From NCBI RefSeq assembly GCF_012927205.1, contig NZ_JABBGC010000003.1, positions 1,178,001 to 1,242,000 of the forward strand: a stretch of 64,000 nucleotides of DNA. Reading direction: 5' to 3'. Position 1 is the stretch's first letter, and each line of letters opens with the position of its first letter. The translations under genes and the position numbers were made by a program. Shown in pieces: positions 23,284-32,132 of the stretch. Source of the stretch: Chitinophaga fulva (GTDB lineage Bacteria; Bacteroidota; Bacteroidia; Chitinophagales; Chitinophagaceae). The notes under the pieces are model-generated. The model saw nothing but the letters and a program-made list of their open reading frames with translations, had not been told where the DNA came from and did no database searches.

Positions 23284-26200
23284 ATGAAAAAAAATAAAAT
23301 CAGTTTCATAGAAGCGGCCATGCAGTTCAAACAGGTGACCATCGTAGTGGTGGTACTGTTACTGCTGCTGGGGCTTTACTCCCTCCTGAACATGCCCAGG
23401 GCGGAAAATCCAAAGATAGATATGCCAACAGCCATGGTATATGCTTTCTATCCCGGCGCCGATGAAGTACAAATGGAAAAACAGGTGACCAATAAAATTG
23501 AACAGTACCTGTTTTCCTTTGAAGAAGTGAACAAAGAGAAAACCAAGTCACAAACAAAAGACGGACAGGTTTTCATCACCGTAGAGCTGCACACCAGCAT
23601 AAAAGACCGTAAGAAGTTCTGGAGCACCCTGCAGCACGGCCTCAACAGCGCCGCCCCGCAGATACTGCCGCAGGGCGTTATAGGCCCCGTGGTGAACAGT
23701 AACTTTGGTGACGTGACGGCACAGATCATTACCGTGTCCTCACCCCAACGCAGCTACGCAGAAATAGAAAAATACCTGGATAAAATAGAAGACGGGCTCA
23801 AGACCATTCCGGAAGTGTCTAAAATAAACCGGTCCGGTGGCCAAAAGCAACAGCTCTATGTAACAATCGACGATCAAAAAATGCAACAGTATGGTTTTGA
23901 CCTGTCTACTATTATCCGGACATTACAGATGCAAAACATCACCGGTTACTCCGGTGAAATGACCATCTCCTCCAATACCTTTCCCGTATTTACCAACAGC
24001 CGCTATAAAACGGCCGAAGACCTGGGCAATCAGATCATCTACACCACGCCGCAAGGCACCGTGGTGCGCCTGCGCGATGTAGCCCGCATAGAACGGCGCT
24101 ACGAAGAGCAGTCTTCGTTTATCCGTATCGGTGATAACAAGGTTATGATGCTCGCCATCGAGATGCAGCCCGGCAACAACATCGTGCAGTTCGGTCATCT
24201 CGTGGAAAACCGGCTAAAAACACTGGAGCATGACCTGCCCCCCGATGTAAAAATCAATACCATCGTAAACCAGCCAGAAGTAGTGGACGAAAGCATCCGG
24301 CACTTCATGAAAGAATTCGGTATGGCGATCGCCTCTGTGATCATCGTAGTGATGTTGCTGCTGCCCGTCCGTGTGGCCGCCGTATCCTCCCTGGCAGCGC
24401 CCATCTCTATCCTGATCACCTTTGGCCTGATCAACATCATGGGAATAGAGCTGCACCAGGTAACGCTGGCCGCGCTGATCATTGTGCTGGGCATGGTGGT
24501 AGACAATGCCATTGTGGTGGTGGACAACTACATCGAAAAACTCGATGAAGGCATCACCCCCTGGACGGCCGCCTGGCAGGCAGCCAAACAGTTGTCACTG
24601 CCGATTTTTACCGCCACGCTGGCCATTATCTTCGCCTTTGCCCCGTTGGCGCTCTTTATGAACGGTATATCCAAAGATTTCATTGCCGCCCTGCCGGTGA
24701 CCGTGGCCGTAGCGCTGATCACCTCCATGGCCGTGGCTTTGCTGCTCACGCCCTATACCTGCTATGTGTTCATCAAAAAAGGATTGAAACATAAAGTCAG
24801 CACCACCAAACAGCGTAAAAGCCTGCTCGACAGACTGCAGCACTCTTTTAACATCGCAGCAGAAGCAGCCTTCAATTTTCCTAAAACGACCGTTGGCGTA
24901 GCTGTGGCAGCCGTTGTACTGGCGATTGTGCTGGCAGGAAAAGTTAAGCAGGAGTTTTTCCCGCTGAGTGAAAGCAAACAATTCAATGCCGAAATATGGA
25001 TGGCCAATGGCACATCCCTCGAAGAGACAGAGCGGGTGGTGAAACTGGTAGAAAAAGAACTGCAGAAAGATAAGCGGGTGACCGGCATCGCCAGCTTTGT
25101 GGGTTCCAGTTCCCCCCGCTTTAATGTGACCTATGCACCGGAGATGCCGCGGCGGAACTTTGCACAGGTATTTATCACCACTACCGGCAGTGATGCCACC
25201 AACGAACTGGTGAAAGAATACCTGCCCCGGTTTGAGAATTTTGTTCCCAACGGGTATGTGCGCCTGCGTCAGCTGAGCATGCAGGAAGGTTCACCGCTGG
25301 CTGTCCGTGTCATCGGTGAAAACATGAGCGACCAGAAAAAGGTAGCAGCGCAGATCAAAGAGATACTGGAACACACCGCCGGCACCAACTGGGTAAGGAC
25401 AGATTATGAAGATGACTACCTGGGAGTGAGCCTTAACATCAAAGAAGATGCAGCGGCCAGGCTAGGCGTGCCCAATCAGCTGATCACCCAGACCATAGGC
25501 GCCGGCCTCAAAGGCTTTGCCGTATCGCAGCTCTGGGAAGGCGACAAGCCGGTAGATATCTTCCTTCGTATGGAAGCCGGCAGCCGAAAGGATTTCAATG
25601 ACCTGAGCAACCTGCACCTGAACAGTCTCTATGGCGCCAAAGTGCCGTTGAAAGAAGTCGCCGAACTGCAACCTTCGTGGCATACCGGCGTAATCGCACA
25701 CCGTAACGGTCTGCGTACACTTACCGTACTGTCTGAAGCGCAGAAAGGCATTATGGCATCAGAGATACTGAAAAAGGCACAGCCGCAGATTGAAAAGCTG
25801 CAGCTGCCGGCAGGTATCCGTATCCAATATGGCGGCGACGCCGAATCTTCTGCCGAAAACGCCCCGGGAATGGGCAAAGCGCTGGGCACCAGCCTGATAC
25901 TGATCCTGATCACGCTGTTGTTCCAGTTCAAAACCTTTGGTAAAACGCTGATCATCCTGGCCACTTTCCCGCTTAGTCTGTTGGGCGCATTCCTGGGCTT
26001 GTACCTCACCGGCAACCCGATGGGCATGACCGCCTTCATGGGCATCATCAGCCTCATAGGCATTGTAGTGCGCAATGGTATCATCCTGGTAGACTATGCC
26101 GATGAGCTGATCCGCGATCACGGCTATACGATAAAAGCCGCCGCGCTCAGCGCCGCCAAACGCCGTATGCGTCCCATCTTCCTGACATCGGCCGCCGCCG

Positions 26201-26403
26201 CTATCGGCGTAGTGCCTATGATCATCGGCAAATCGCCGCTGTGGGCGCCGCTGGGCAGCGTACTGGCCTCCGGCCTGATCGTGTCCATGATATTGACGCT
26301 GTTTGTTGTACCCGTGCTATATTATCTGTTTGTGCGCCCGGCACCCGAACCGGTAACAGCATCGGACCATGATACGGAGATTATGTACAAACCCGCTCAT
26401 TAA
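23284..26403 (+). CDS. RND efflux transporter permease subunit
   Basis: A full-length pump of 1039 residues with the 1+5+1+5 RND helix pattern and two large periplasmic loops. Helix 4 carries LGMVVDNAIVVVDNY at about residues 402-416, with the single proton-relay Asp of this branch; GISLIGIVVRNGIILVDYADEL is the matching motif in the second half. The lineage is the hydrophobe/amphiphile (HAE1-like) group rather than the heavy-metal group, so drugs, solvents or toxic metabolites are likely substrates. It starts 34 bases after the adaptor. Confidence 0.93.
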   Translation: MKKNKISFIEAAMQFKQVTIVVVVLLLLLGLYSLLNMPRAENPKIDMPTAMVYAFYPGADEVQMEKQVTNKIEQYLFSFEEVNKEKTKSQTKDGQVFITVELHTSIKDRKKFWSTLQHGLNSAAPQILPQGVIGPVVNSNFGDVTAQIITVSSPQRSYAEIEKYLDKIEDGLKTIPEVSKINRSGGQKQQLYVTIDDQKMQQYGFDLSTIIRTLQMQNITGYSGEMTISSNTFPVFTNSRYKTAEDLGNQIIYTTPQGTVVRLRDVARIERRYEEQSSFIRIGDNKVMMLAIEMQPGNNIVQFGHLVENRLKTLEHDLPPDVKINTIVNQPEVVDESIRHFMKEFGMAIASVIIVVMLLLPVRVAAVSSLAAPISILITFGLINIMGIELHQVTLAALIIVLGMVVDNAIVVVDNYIEKLDEGITPWTAAWQAAKQLSLPIFTATLAIIFAFAPLALFMNGISKDFIAALPVTVAVALITSMAVALLLTPYTCYVFIKKGLKHKVSTTKQRKSLLDRLQHSFNIAAEAAFNFPKTTVGVAVAAVVLAIVLAGKVKQEFFPLSESKQFNAEIWMANGTSLEETERVVKLVEKELQKDKRVTGIASFVGSSSPRFNVTYAPEMPRRNFAQVFITTTGSDATNELVKEYLPRFENFVPNGYVRLRQLSMQEGSPLAVRVIGENMSDQKKVAAQIKEILEHTAGTNWVRTDYEDDYLGVSLNIKEDAAARLGVPNQLITQTIGAGLKGFAVSQLWEGDKPVDIFLRMEAGSRKDFNDLSNLHLNSLYGAKVPLKEVAELQPSWHTGVIAHRNGLRTLTVLSEAQKGIMASEILKKAQPQIEKLQLPAGIRIQYGGDAESSAENAPGMGKALGTSLILILITLLFQFKTFGKTLIILATFPLSLLGAFLGLYLTGNPMGMTAFMGIISLIGIVVRNGIILVDYADELIRDHGYTIKAAALSAAKRRMRPIFLTSAAAAIGVVPMIIGKSPLWAPLGSVLASGLIVSMILTLFVVPVLYYLFVRPAPEPVTASDHDTEIMYKPAH

Positions 26404-26450
26404 TTTATCCGCAGGCGGCCATAGCGCCGCCTGCCTGTAAAAAGACAATC

Positions 26451-27734
26451 ATGAATTTCAGAGTTATATGCACGCTGGCAGCGGCCATGGCTGTACAACA
26501 GGCCTTCGCACAGGCGCCCGTGCTCACCGTCGCCGACTGTCAGCAGATGGCGATCACACAAAATAAAAAGATCAAAGCCGCACAATACCAGATAGATGCC
26601 GCCAACGCCGCCGTGCAATCAGCTAACGCCAACGCCTATCCGTCCATTGACGGGTCTGTAATGGGCGTGTACCTCGGCAAACCGATAGGCGGAGCACTCA
26701 ACGGTATGATACCGGAGTACGTAGGCAGCGCCTCCGTGTCTGTCACCCAGCCTGTTTATGCTGGTGGTAAAATACAGTTGGGCAAAGCTGCCGCCGCCAA
26801 AGGCGTGAGCATACAGCAGGAACAAAAGGCACTCTCCACAGCAGACGTGTTGTTCAATGTCAACAAAGCATATTGGCAGGTAGTACAGGTGAAAGAAAAA
26901 ATCGTCCTCGCCCAGAAGTACCAGGAGATGTTGCAGGGCCTGCAGCGTGAGCTGAAAAACGCATATGATGCCGGGCTTATTTATAAAAATGATCTGTTGC
27001 GGGTAGAAGTGAACCAGAACGAAGCCTCGTTACAGCTCCACCAGGCCCATGACGGTCTGGTGATGGCTAAACTGGCACTGGCGCAGGTGACAGGCATGGC
27101 CGGCCAGACAGATTTTAATGTAGCCGACTCCGTTAGTGGCGACTTCCCCGAACAGGCCGCCCAGGACCTTGCCTCCGCCGCGGAAAACAGGCCGGAGATA
27201 CGGCTGCTGAACCGCGTGCTGGAAGTAGAGCAGTTACAACGCAAGATGCTGAAAGCTGATTTCCTGCCCACCTTCGGCGTGAGCGCTGCCGGGATGGGCG
27301 CCGCCGGCAAAAAGGTGAACATCAGCAATGGCAAGGACCTGATGGCTTCCTGGTACGGTATCGCCAGCATCAGCGTACCTATTTTCGACTGGGGCAAAAA
27401 AGCAGGAAAAGTGAAGGAACAAACGTTGAAGATCGCTGCCCGTCAGCAGGAACTGGACAATACCAAAGAACTACTGGGCCTTGAGGTACAACAGGCTTAT
27501 CTGGCGCTGAACCAGTCCGTGAAAAAAATCCGGACCTCTCGCCTGTCCCTCGAGCAGGCCGCAGAAAACCTCAAACTGGCCAACGACCGCCTGAAAGCAG
27601 GCACTATTACCGGCAAAGACGTGCTGGAAGCACAAACGATATGGCAACAGGCATACAGCAGCACCATTGACAGTAAAGTAGAATACAGGATACAGGAAGC
27701 AGCATACAGGAAGGCAACCGGCACTTTGCATTAA
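26451..27734 (+). CDS. TolC-family outer-membrane efflux channel
   Basis: The 427-residue protein has a signal peptide (MNFRVICTLAAAMAVQQAFAQ) and the two long alpha-helical repeats of TolC proteins (DCQQMAITQNKKIKAAQYQIDAANAAV; LGLEVQQAYLALNQSVKKIRTSRLSLEQA). It forms the trimeric outer-membrane duct for the adaptor and permease encoded just upstream. Confidence 0.93.
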   Translation: MNFRVICTLAAAMAVQQAFAQAPVLTVADCQQMAITQNKKIKAAQYQIDAANAAVQSANANAYPSIDGSVMGVYLGKPIGGALNGMIPEYVGSASVSVTQPVYAGGKIQLGKAAAAKGVSIQQEQKALSTADVLFNVNKAYWQVVQVKEKIVLAQKYQEMLQGLQRELKNAYDAGLIYKNDLLRVEVNQNEASLQLHQAHDGLVMAKLALAQVTGMAGQTDFNVADSVSGDFPEQAAQDLASAAENRPEIRLLNRVLEVEQLQRKMLKADFLPTFGVSAAGMGAAGKKVNISNGKDLMASWYGIASISVPIFDWGKKAGKVKEQTLKIAARQQELDNTKELLGLEVQQAYLALNQSVKKIRTSRLSLEQAAENLKLANDRLKAGTITGKDVLEAQTIWQQAYSSTIDSKVEYRIQEAAYRKATGTLH

Positions 27735-27754
27735 CCTACATAAAACAATGTTGT

Positions 27755-28354
27755 ATGAAAGAAGAATGGCATCAACTGCTTGACAGCAGCACCACCCTTT
27801 TTGCCCGGAAAGGCATCCGGGCTACCAGCACCGATGAAATTGCCCGGCACTGCGGGCTGCACAAACGATGCTTTTATGAACATTTCAACAGCAAAGAAAG
27901 CCTGGTAGCTCGTATCATCAGTACCTGGCTGGAAAAAACCGACCGGTACCTGTCATTCAACCGGCACATCTCTTCCAATGCGATTATCGAGATGAGCAAC
28001 TTTTTCCGTGTAGCCGAAAGGGTGGTACTGACGATCCAGCCCGTTTTTTTCCGGGACCTGCGGGAGCTGTATCCTGCCATCTGGGCCAGCGTCATACAGT
28101 TCCGTGAAAGCCAGCTGGCGGTTTTCCTAAAGCTGAATATCCGGAGAGGACTGGAAGAAGACATTTATCGCCGCAGTCTCGATCAGGCGTTACTGGAAAA
28201 GTTGTATTTCACACCGCTGGAGCTGGTCATGGAAGACAGGATTCCGCCGGGATGCCCCGTCCACCGCACCTGCCGGGAGCTTAACATCATTTATCTCCAT
28301 GGACTGGTGAATTTGAAGGGAATGAAACTCATCTATGAAAAACAGGTAAATTAA
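27755..28354 (+). CDS. TetR-family transcriptional regulator
   Basis: This 199-residue protein has an N-terminal HTH (LFARKGIRATSTDEIARHCGLHKRCFYEHFNSKESLV) typical of TetR repressors; the C-terminal ligand domain is unspecific. It is the last gene of the efflux operon, 20 bases after the channel gene. With the AraC regulator upstream the operon carries two local regulators. I found no clear TetR-type palindrome at the operon promoter. Confidence 0.9.
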   Translation: MKEEWHQLLDSSTTLFARKGIRATSTDEIARHCGLHKRCFYEHFNSKESLVARIISTWLEKTDRYLSFNRHISSNAIIEMSNFFRVAERVVLTIQPVFFRDLRELYPAIWASVIQFRESQLAVFLKLNIRRGLEEDIYRRSLDQALLEKLYFTPLELVMEDRIPPGCPVHRTCRELNIIYLHGLVNLKGMKLIYEKQVN

Positions 28355-28360
28355 ACCCTC

Positions 28361-28382
28361 GGCACTGGTGTCTACCGGTGCC
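28361..28382 (+). terminator. Terminator after the efflux operon
   Basis: GGCACTGGT and ACCGGTGCC form a stem with one mismatch, 6 bases after the TetR stop codon, followed by TTGTTTATTT. Confidence 0.65.
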
Positions 28383-28442
28383 TTGTTTATTTCCAGTCGG
28401 GAAATAGCTACTTTTGTCGTTTAACCCAAACCGTTATAAAAG

Positions 28443-28841
28443 ATGTATAACAAACTGCTATTATCCCTGTCTGTGATACTGATATTCACCGGATGTTTTT
28501 CGAAAGAAACCAACGCGAAAAGAGAAAAAGCGAAAAAAGATGCGGAGTACATTGTCAACAATCTTGACAAGCCCGCTGTGACCAAGCATCTCCCTGAGAA
28601 ACATTTCTCCGCCGAATAAGCCAGCCGGCTGGTGGAAAGCATGAAAGACTGCGACTGGTCGCATAAAGAAGGCGGACTGGTATCTTATTCCACCAATTAC
28701 AACAATGGCAAAACCACGGCGCTGTTTGTATATGACTGTAAATCCCGTTGCGGCAACTTCCGGTTCAAGCTGGTATACAGCCTCGATGGTGTAGCGCCGG
28801 AACTGACCGACATGAATGTAGAAAGACCACTCGGCAAATAA
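28443..28841 (+). pseudogene. Small lipoprotein gene interrupted by an in-frame TAA
   Basis: The reading frame opens with a lipoprotein signal (MYNKLLLSLSVILIFTGCFS), runs 58 codons and hits TAA at 28617-28619. The same frame continues without further stops to 28841 (ESMKDCDWSHKEGGLVSYS and onward), ending in a normal C-terminus before a strong terminator. One C-to-T change of a CAA codon would explain it. The restored product would be about 132 residues, similar to small Bacteroidota lipoproteins of unknown function. It could also be a sequencing error or a read-through case. Confidence 0.7.
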
Positions 28842-28847
28842 TAAATA

Positions 28848-28880
28848 AAAACCGCTGTGATGTATTACCACAGCGGTTTT
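28848..28880. terminator. Bidirectional terminator
   Basis: AAAACCGCTGTG and CACAGCGGTTTT form a 12-bp perfect stem, followed by T bases on the plus strand and preceded by A-rich sequence, which gives a T-rich tract on the minus strand. It lies between the lipoprotein gene and the convergent ART-like gene and should serve both. Confidence 0.85.
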
Positions 28881-28888
28881 TTCCATCA

Positions 28889-29512
28889 TCACCACTGCTC
28901 TTCCTCTCGCGGAATAAAATACCCTTTAATACAGTTAGGGTTGCGGATACAAATCTGGATGTGTGTTTTATCAAAAAAACCGGCGTCTTCGTAGATAGGA
29001 GTGCCTTCTATAAAGACTCCTCTGACGGAGTCATATTGCCTTACACCCTTCCTCCGCATCCGTTCGTGCACGTATTCAATCACCTGGCAATCCAGTTCAC
29101 GGATAACCTTATCCTGTAAGTTATCCGCACCTTCTTTATTTCTGTTTCGGGGCAGTTTACCTTCACGCTCCAGAGTGGCGTCTACCATCATCAAAAAACC
29201 ATTTTTAATATTCCGAATATGTTTCGTATCTAACAGATCCAGACAATAATCCAGATTAATGACGGCTCCTAACACCGCAGGATGCACTATTTTTCTTCCA
29301 TCCGGTGGATGAGTCACAAACTCCAGCGCACGTTCGTAATTATTTTGCCAGAAGTAAATTCCATGCCCTAGCCATTCGTATTTCCCTGTACTGAAACGGA
29401 GTTTTTTCCTTTCATTGATGACATCATCCCGCAAGGAACGTTCACAACCATGAAAGCCGATGACTAAGCCGGGCACAGCAGCATACATTGAATCGGAGAT
29501 TAATCGGGTCAT
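28889..29512 (-). CDS. Predicted ADP-ribosyltransferase-fold protein (toxin-like)
   Basis: I infer an ART fold for this 207-residue protein from three pieces: H21 in VIGFHGCE (first catalytic His), Y53 in WLGHGIYFW (second), and a late strand pair GVFIEGTPIYEDAGFFDKTH followed by IQICIRNPNCIKGYF, where E169 or Q186 could be the third. The pattern recalls DUF3990-like and other H-Y-E type transferases, many of which are toxins modifying host proteins or nucleic acids. No signal peptide. It is the last gene of a minus-strand array after two copies of a small basic protein (32-base gap), the arrangement expected for toxin and antitoxin. Function is not proven. Confidence 0.6.
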   Translation of the reverse strand: MTRLISDSMYAAVPGLVIGFHGCERSLRDDVINERKKLRFSTGKYEWLGHGIYFWQNNYERALEFVTHPPDGRKIVHPAVLGAVINLDYCLDLLDTKHIRNIKNGFLMMVDATLEREGKLPRNRNKEGADNLQDKVIRELDCQVIEYVHERMRRKGVRQYDSVRGVFIEGTPIYEDAGFFDKTHIQICIRNPNCIKGYFIPREEEQW

Positions 29513-29544
29513 TTTTCAAACAATGTTTTTGGGGATACAAACAA

Positions 29545-29796
29545 TTACTTATGTCTTTTAAGCCTCTTTAACCGGGCAGCATCCTTCTGTTTACGCCGGG
29601 CGCTTTTTTTTCGCCAGGGGTTTCGCTGCTTGGGACCTACCAATAAATGATATACCCCTGCATCTATCAGATACTGCTTTTTTTCTTCCTTCGTGAAAGT
29701 GGCGATACGCTTCCTTTCCTCTTCAAACATTTCATCCATCTGCCGAAAATGTTCGGCCCAGCTACAAAAAATCTGATATTTTGGTCTCTCCGTCAT
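29545..29796 (-). CDS. Small basic-tailed protein, copy 1 (candidate antitoxin)
   Basis: The 83-residue protein has an acidic helical middle (AEHFRQMDEMFEEERKRI), the conserved segment YLIDAGVYHLLVGPK, and a strongly basic tail beginning NPWRKK. It is about 60% identical, with the same length, to the next copy at 29911-30162. It lies directly upstream of the ART-like gene on the same strand, so it is the most likely partner. The basic tail could bind nucleic acid. I do not recognise a named family. Confidence 0.65.
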   Translation of the reverse strand: MTERPKYQIFCSWAEHFRQMDEMFEEERKRIATFTKEEKKQYLIDAGVYHLLVGPKQRNPWRKKSARRKQKDAARLKRLKRHK

Positions 29797-29910
29797 AACG
29801 ATTTTTTAAATGGTTAATAAAAGTGTTTACAACTAAAAATCTACCTCATAGTACATGGGGTGAGAGAATATTAGGCCATTTTTTCAAAAAATACTTTTGG
29901 GGACAAACAA

Positions 29911-30162
29911 TTACCTATGTTGCCTTAGTTTCTTTAGTTTGGTCGCAGCTTTTGCTTTCCGTCGTGTACTCTTTTTACGCCAGGGATTTCTTCTTTTGGG
30001 ACCTATCAATAAATGATACACTCCTGCATCCTTGAGGTACTGGATTGCTTCTTCCGGCGTAAAAGCAGCAACGCGTAATCTTTCCTCCTCAAGTATTTCA
30101 TCAATCTGCTCGAGGTGTTCAGCAACACTTCCAACGTACCGATATACTGGTCTTTCTATCAT
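29911..30162 (-). CDS. Small basic-tailed protein, copy 2
   Basis: The 83-residue paralogue of the gene at 29545-29796 keeps the AEHLEQIDEILEEER helix, YLKDAGVYHLLIGPK, and the NPWRKKS basic tail. Substitutions are mostly conservative and spread evenly, and the frame is intact, so it appears to be under selection. It may neutralise another ART-like protein elsewhere in the genome or be a spare antitoxin. It lies 114 bases upstream of copy 1 on the same strand. Confidence 0.62.
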   Translation of the reverse strand: MIERPVYRYVGSVAEHLEQIDEILEEERLRVAAFTPEEAIQYLKDAGVYHLLIGPKRRNPWRKKSTRRKAKAATKLKKLRQHR

Positions 30163-30273
30163 GACTATTTTTTTAAGTGGTTAAAAAAAAATTTACACGA
30201 AATACAAATCCATTCCCCATTATACATGGCGTGAGAGATGGGGTCTTAAAAAATCCTTCAAGGGAATAATTAC

Positions 30274-30490
30274 CTATGCTGCCTTCCTTTTAAGCTTGGC
30301 AACTTCTTTCTTTTTTTGCTGCATGCAATTCTTACACCAGGGATTCCTTCGTTTGAGGCGAACTACAGCACATCCTTCAGATACTGCTGGTGAAGGTGGC
30401 GATTCGCCACCTCTCCTTTTCGAACATTTCTTCGATTTGCTGAAAGTGTACGCCCCGGTTTCCTACATAACGGTATTTTGGTCTTTCCAT
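30274..30490 (-). pseudogene. Decayed third copy of the small basic-tailed protein
   Basis: From an ATG at 30490 the minus strand encodes MERPKYRYVG and later FQQIEEMFEKERWRIATFT, clearly related to the two intact copies. It then meets a stop codon. Fragments QQYLKDVL and RLKRRNPW, with a basic tail ending KLKRKAA, follow in other frames. A deletion and frameshift have removed most of the YLKDAGVYHLL core. Confidence 0.75.
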
Positions 30491-30873
30491 CGTAACGCTT
30501 TATAAAATAATGAATAATAAATATTTACAAAAAATACAAAACAAATACTAATCAATTAATTAAACAGGCAGCGAAACGATAAAATATCAATATAATTATT
30601 TACAAATATGGTTACTTCACAAATATACAGGAATAACCATTACACCCAAAAAAATTGCACATTTTCCTATATCTGTTCCCGTTTTGGCTAAATTGTTTAA
30701 GCTAATTTTAATGTGCTACAGCCGGTTACATCCTTCGAGATTCCCTATCTTGCCTCCCGATTTAGCGACAGGCCATGTGAACAGACCCCTTACCGGCAAG
30801 GTAATATTACCGGTGATTGAACAAAAACCGCAACACAACAGTAATTATCTATAGCAAATAGCACAAATCAGGA
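30491..30873. other. AT-rich intergenic region before the metal-efflux operon
   Basis: No ORF is credible here. A perfect 12-bp palindrome GGTAATATTACC lies at 30800-30811, with flanking CCGG repeats, 63 bases before the CzcC-like start; it is a possible operator. TAATTTTA near 30709 resembles a -7 element. Confidence 0.45.
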
Positions 30874-32124
30874 ATGCGTTACGCCATTTTTCTTATCTTC
30901 TCGTGTACGGTAGGCCTGCCTCTGATATCGGAGGCGCAGACTACCCTTACCTTGCCAGGTGCACTCCATGCCGCCAGAAACAACAACCCTTTCCTTAAAC
31001 CGGCCAGCCTGAACACGGCCATCGCCCAGAGCGATGTAGTCACGGCAAAACTCAGGCCCAACCCGGTCCTGAACAACCAGACGCTGCATATGACCAACCC
31101 CAGTCAGTGGGCGCCGGACACCAAGTTCCTGGATGGAAAGAACAACCAATACTGGTGGCAATTGACCAAACAATTCCAATTGGCCGGTCAACGGAAATAC
31201 AAACAACAATACGCCGCCGGAAACGTGTCCGTCGCTGAAAAAGCCTATGCCGACACGGAAAGGGGCGTACTCACCGAAACGGGCAACAAATGGCTCGATG
31301 TCTGGTACAATAAGGTCAACCTGGAACTGATCCTGGAAGCCAAACAGAACGTCGACAGCCTCGTCAAAACACAGGAGATCCGCCTGAAAAACCAGGTGAT
31401 CAGCTCCAGTGAACTGGCACGTACCCAGCTGCTGCTGGAACAATACCAGATCGAATACCAAAATGCCACACAGCGCTATCGCAATGAACTGCAAAGCCTG
31501 AAACTGCTCACCGGTCAAACCGACAGTGTGGCCATCGACGACCAGGACCCGGTCATGTCCCTGGAAATGACGCAGCAACTGGACAGCCTCCTCTCCCTCT
31601 CCCTGGCCAAACGCCCGGATGTGCAACAGGCACAGGCTACCATCACTGCCGCTAAAAGCAATATATCCCTGCAACGGTCACTGGCAATACCTTCCCCGGA
31701 GCTGGGCGTTATCTGGAACCCCCAGAACAGGGTGCCCTACTTCGGCCTGTATGCTACGATCGAACTGCCTTTCTTCAGCCGCAACCAGGGTGAGATAAAA
31801 AAATCCAAAATACTGCTGCAGCAATCTGAACAGTCCCTGTCAGCCCTGCAACAGCAGGTCGGCACGGAAGTACAGTCCACCTGGCGTATCTACCAGGTAA
31901 ACCGGGAAACAGTGGACAAATACAAAAACATCCTGCCCAAAGCAGAAAACATCCTGCAATCAGTAAAGTACGCCTATACGAAAGGCGGTACCACCATCAT
32001 AGATTTTCTGGACGCACAACGGACCTGGTTTGATACCCAGAAGATGTATTACGACGCACTGTACAACTACCGTAAAAGCTACCTGCAATTATTACAGGTA
32101 ACCGGATTGATTAATCAACTATAA
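30874..32124 (+). CDS. czcC: TolC-family outer-membrane protein of a Czc-type metal efflux system
   Basis: This 416-residue protein has a signal peptide (to ISEAQ) and two TolC helical repeats (TLPGALHAARNNNPFLKPASLNTAIAQ; IIDFLDAQRTWFDTQKMYYDALYNYRKSYLQLLQVTG). The CzcC branch is indicated by its neighbours: an adaptor and a CzcA-type pump. It is the first gene of the operon czcC-czcB-DUF190-czcA. It forms the exit channel for metal ions. Confidence 0.88.
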   Translation: MRYAIFLIFSCTVGLPLISEAQTTLTLPGALHAARNNNPFLKPASLNTAIAQSDVVTAKLRPNPVLNNQTLHMTNPSQWAPDTKFLDGKNNQYWWQLTKQFQLAGQRKYKQQYAAGNVSVAEKAYADTERGVLTETGNKWLDVWYNKVNLELILEAKQNVDSLVKTQEIRLKNQVISSSELARTQLLLEQYQIEYQNATQRYRNELQSLKLLTGQTDSVAIDDQDPVMSLEMTQQLDSLLSLSLAKRPDVQQAQATITAAKSNISLQRSLAIPSPELGVIWNPQNRVPYFGLYATIELPFFSRNQGEIKKSKILLQQSEQSLSALQQQVGTEVQSTWRIYQVNRETVDKYKNILPKAENILQSVKYAYTKGGTTIIDFLDAQRTWFDTQKMYYDALYNYRKSYLQLLQVTGLINQL

Positions 32125-32132
32125 TTTAACAG

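Larger units (their letters stand above)
29511..30280 (-). repeat. Tandem repeat units of the small-protein array
   Basis: The sequence around the 3' end of each small gene recurs with a period of about 360-370 bases: CAAACAATTACTTATG near 29540, CAAACAATTACCTATG near 29907, and a shorter GAATAATTACCTATG near 30264. The intergenic leaders (about 110 bases each) are also related, including CATGGGGTGAGAGA and CATGGCGTGAGAGA. The array grew by duplication of gene plus leader. Confidence 0.75.

Noticed and set aside
30296..30505. A 69-codon plus-strand frame in the small-protein array.
   Set aside because: It overlaps the decayed third copy of the minus-strand small gene, which explains the sequence better.
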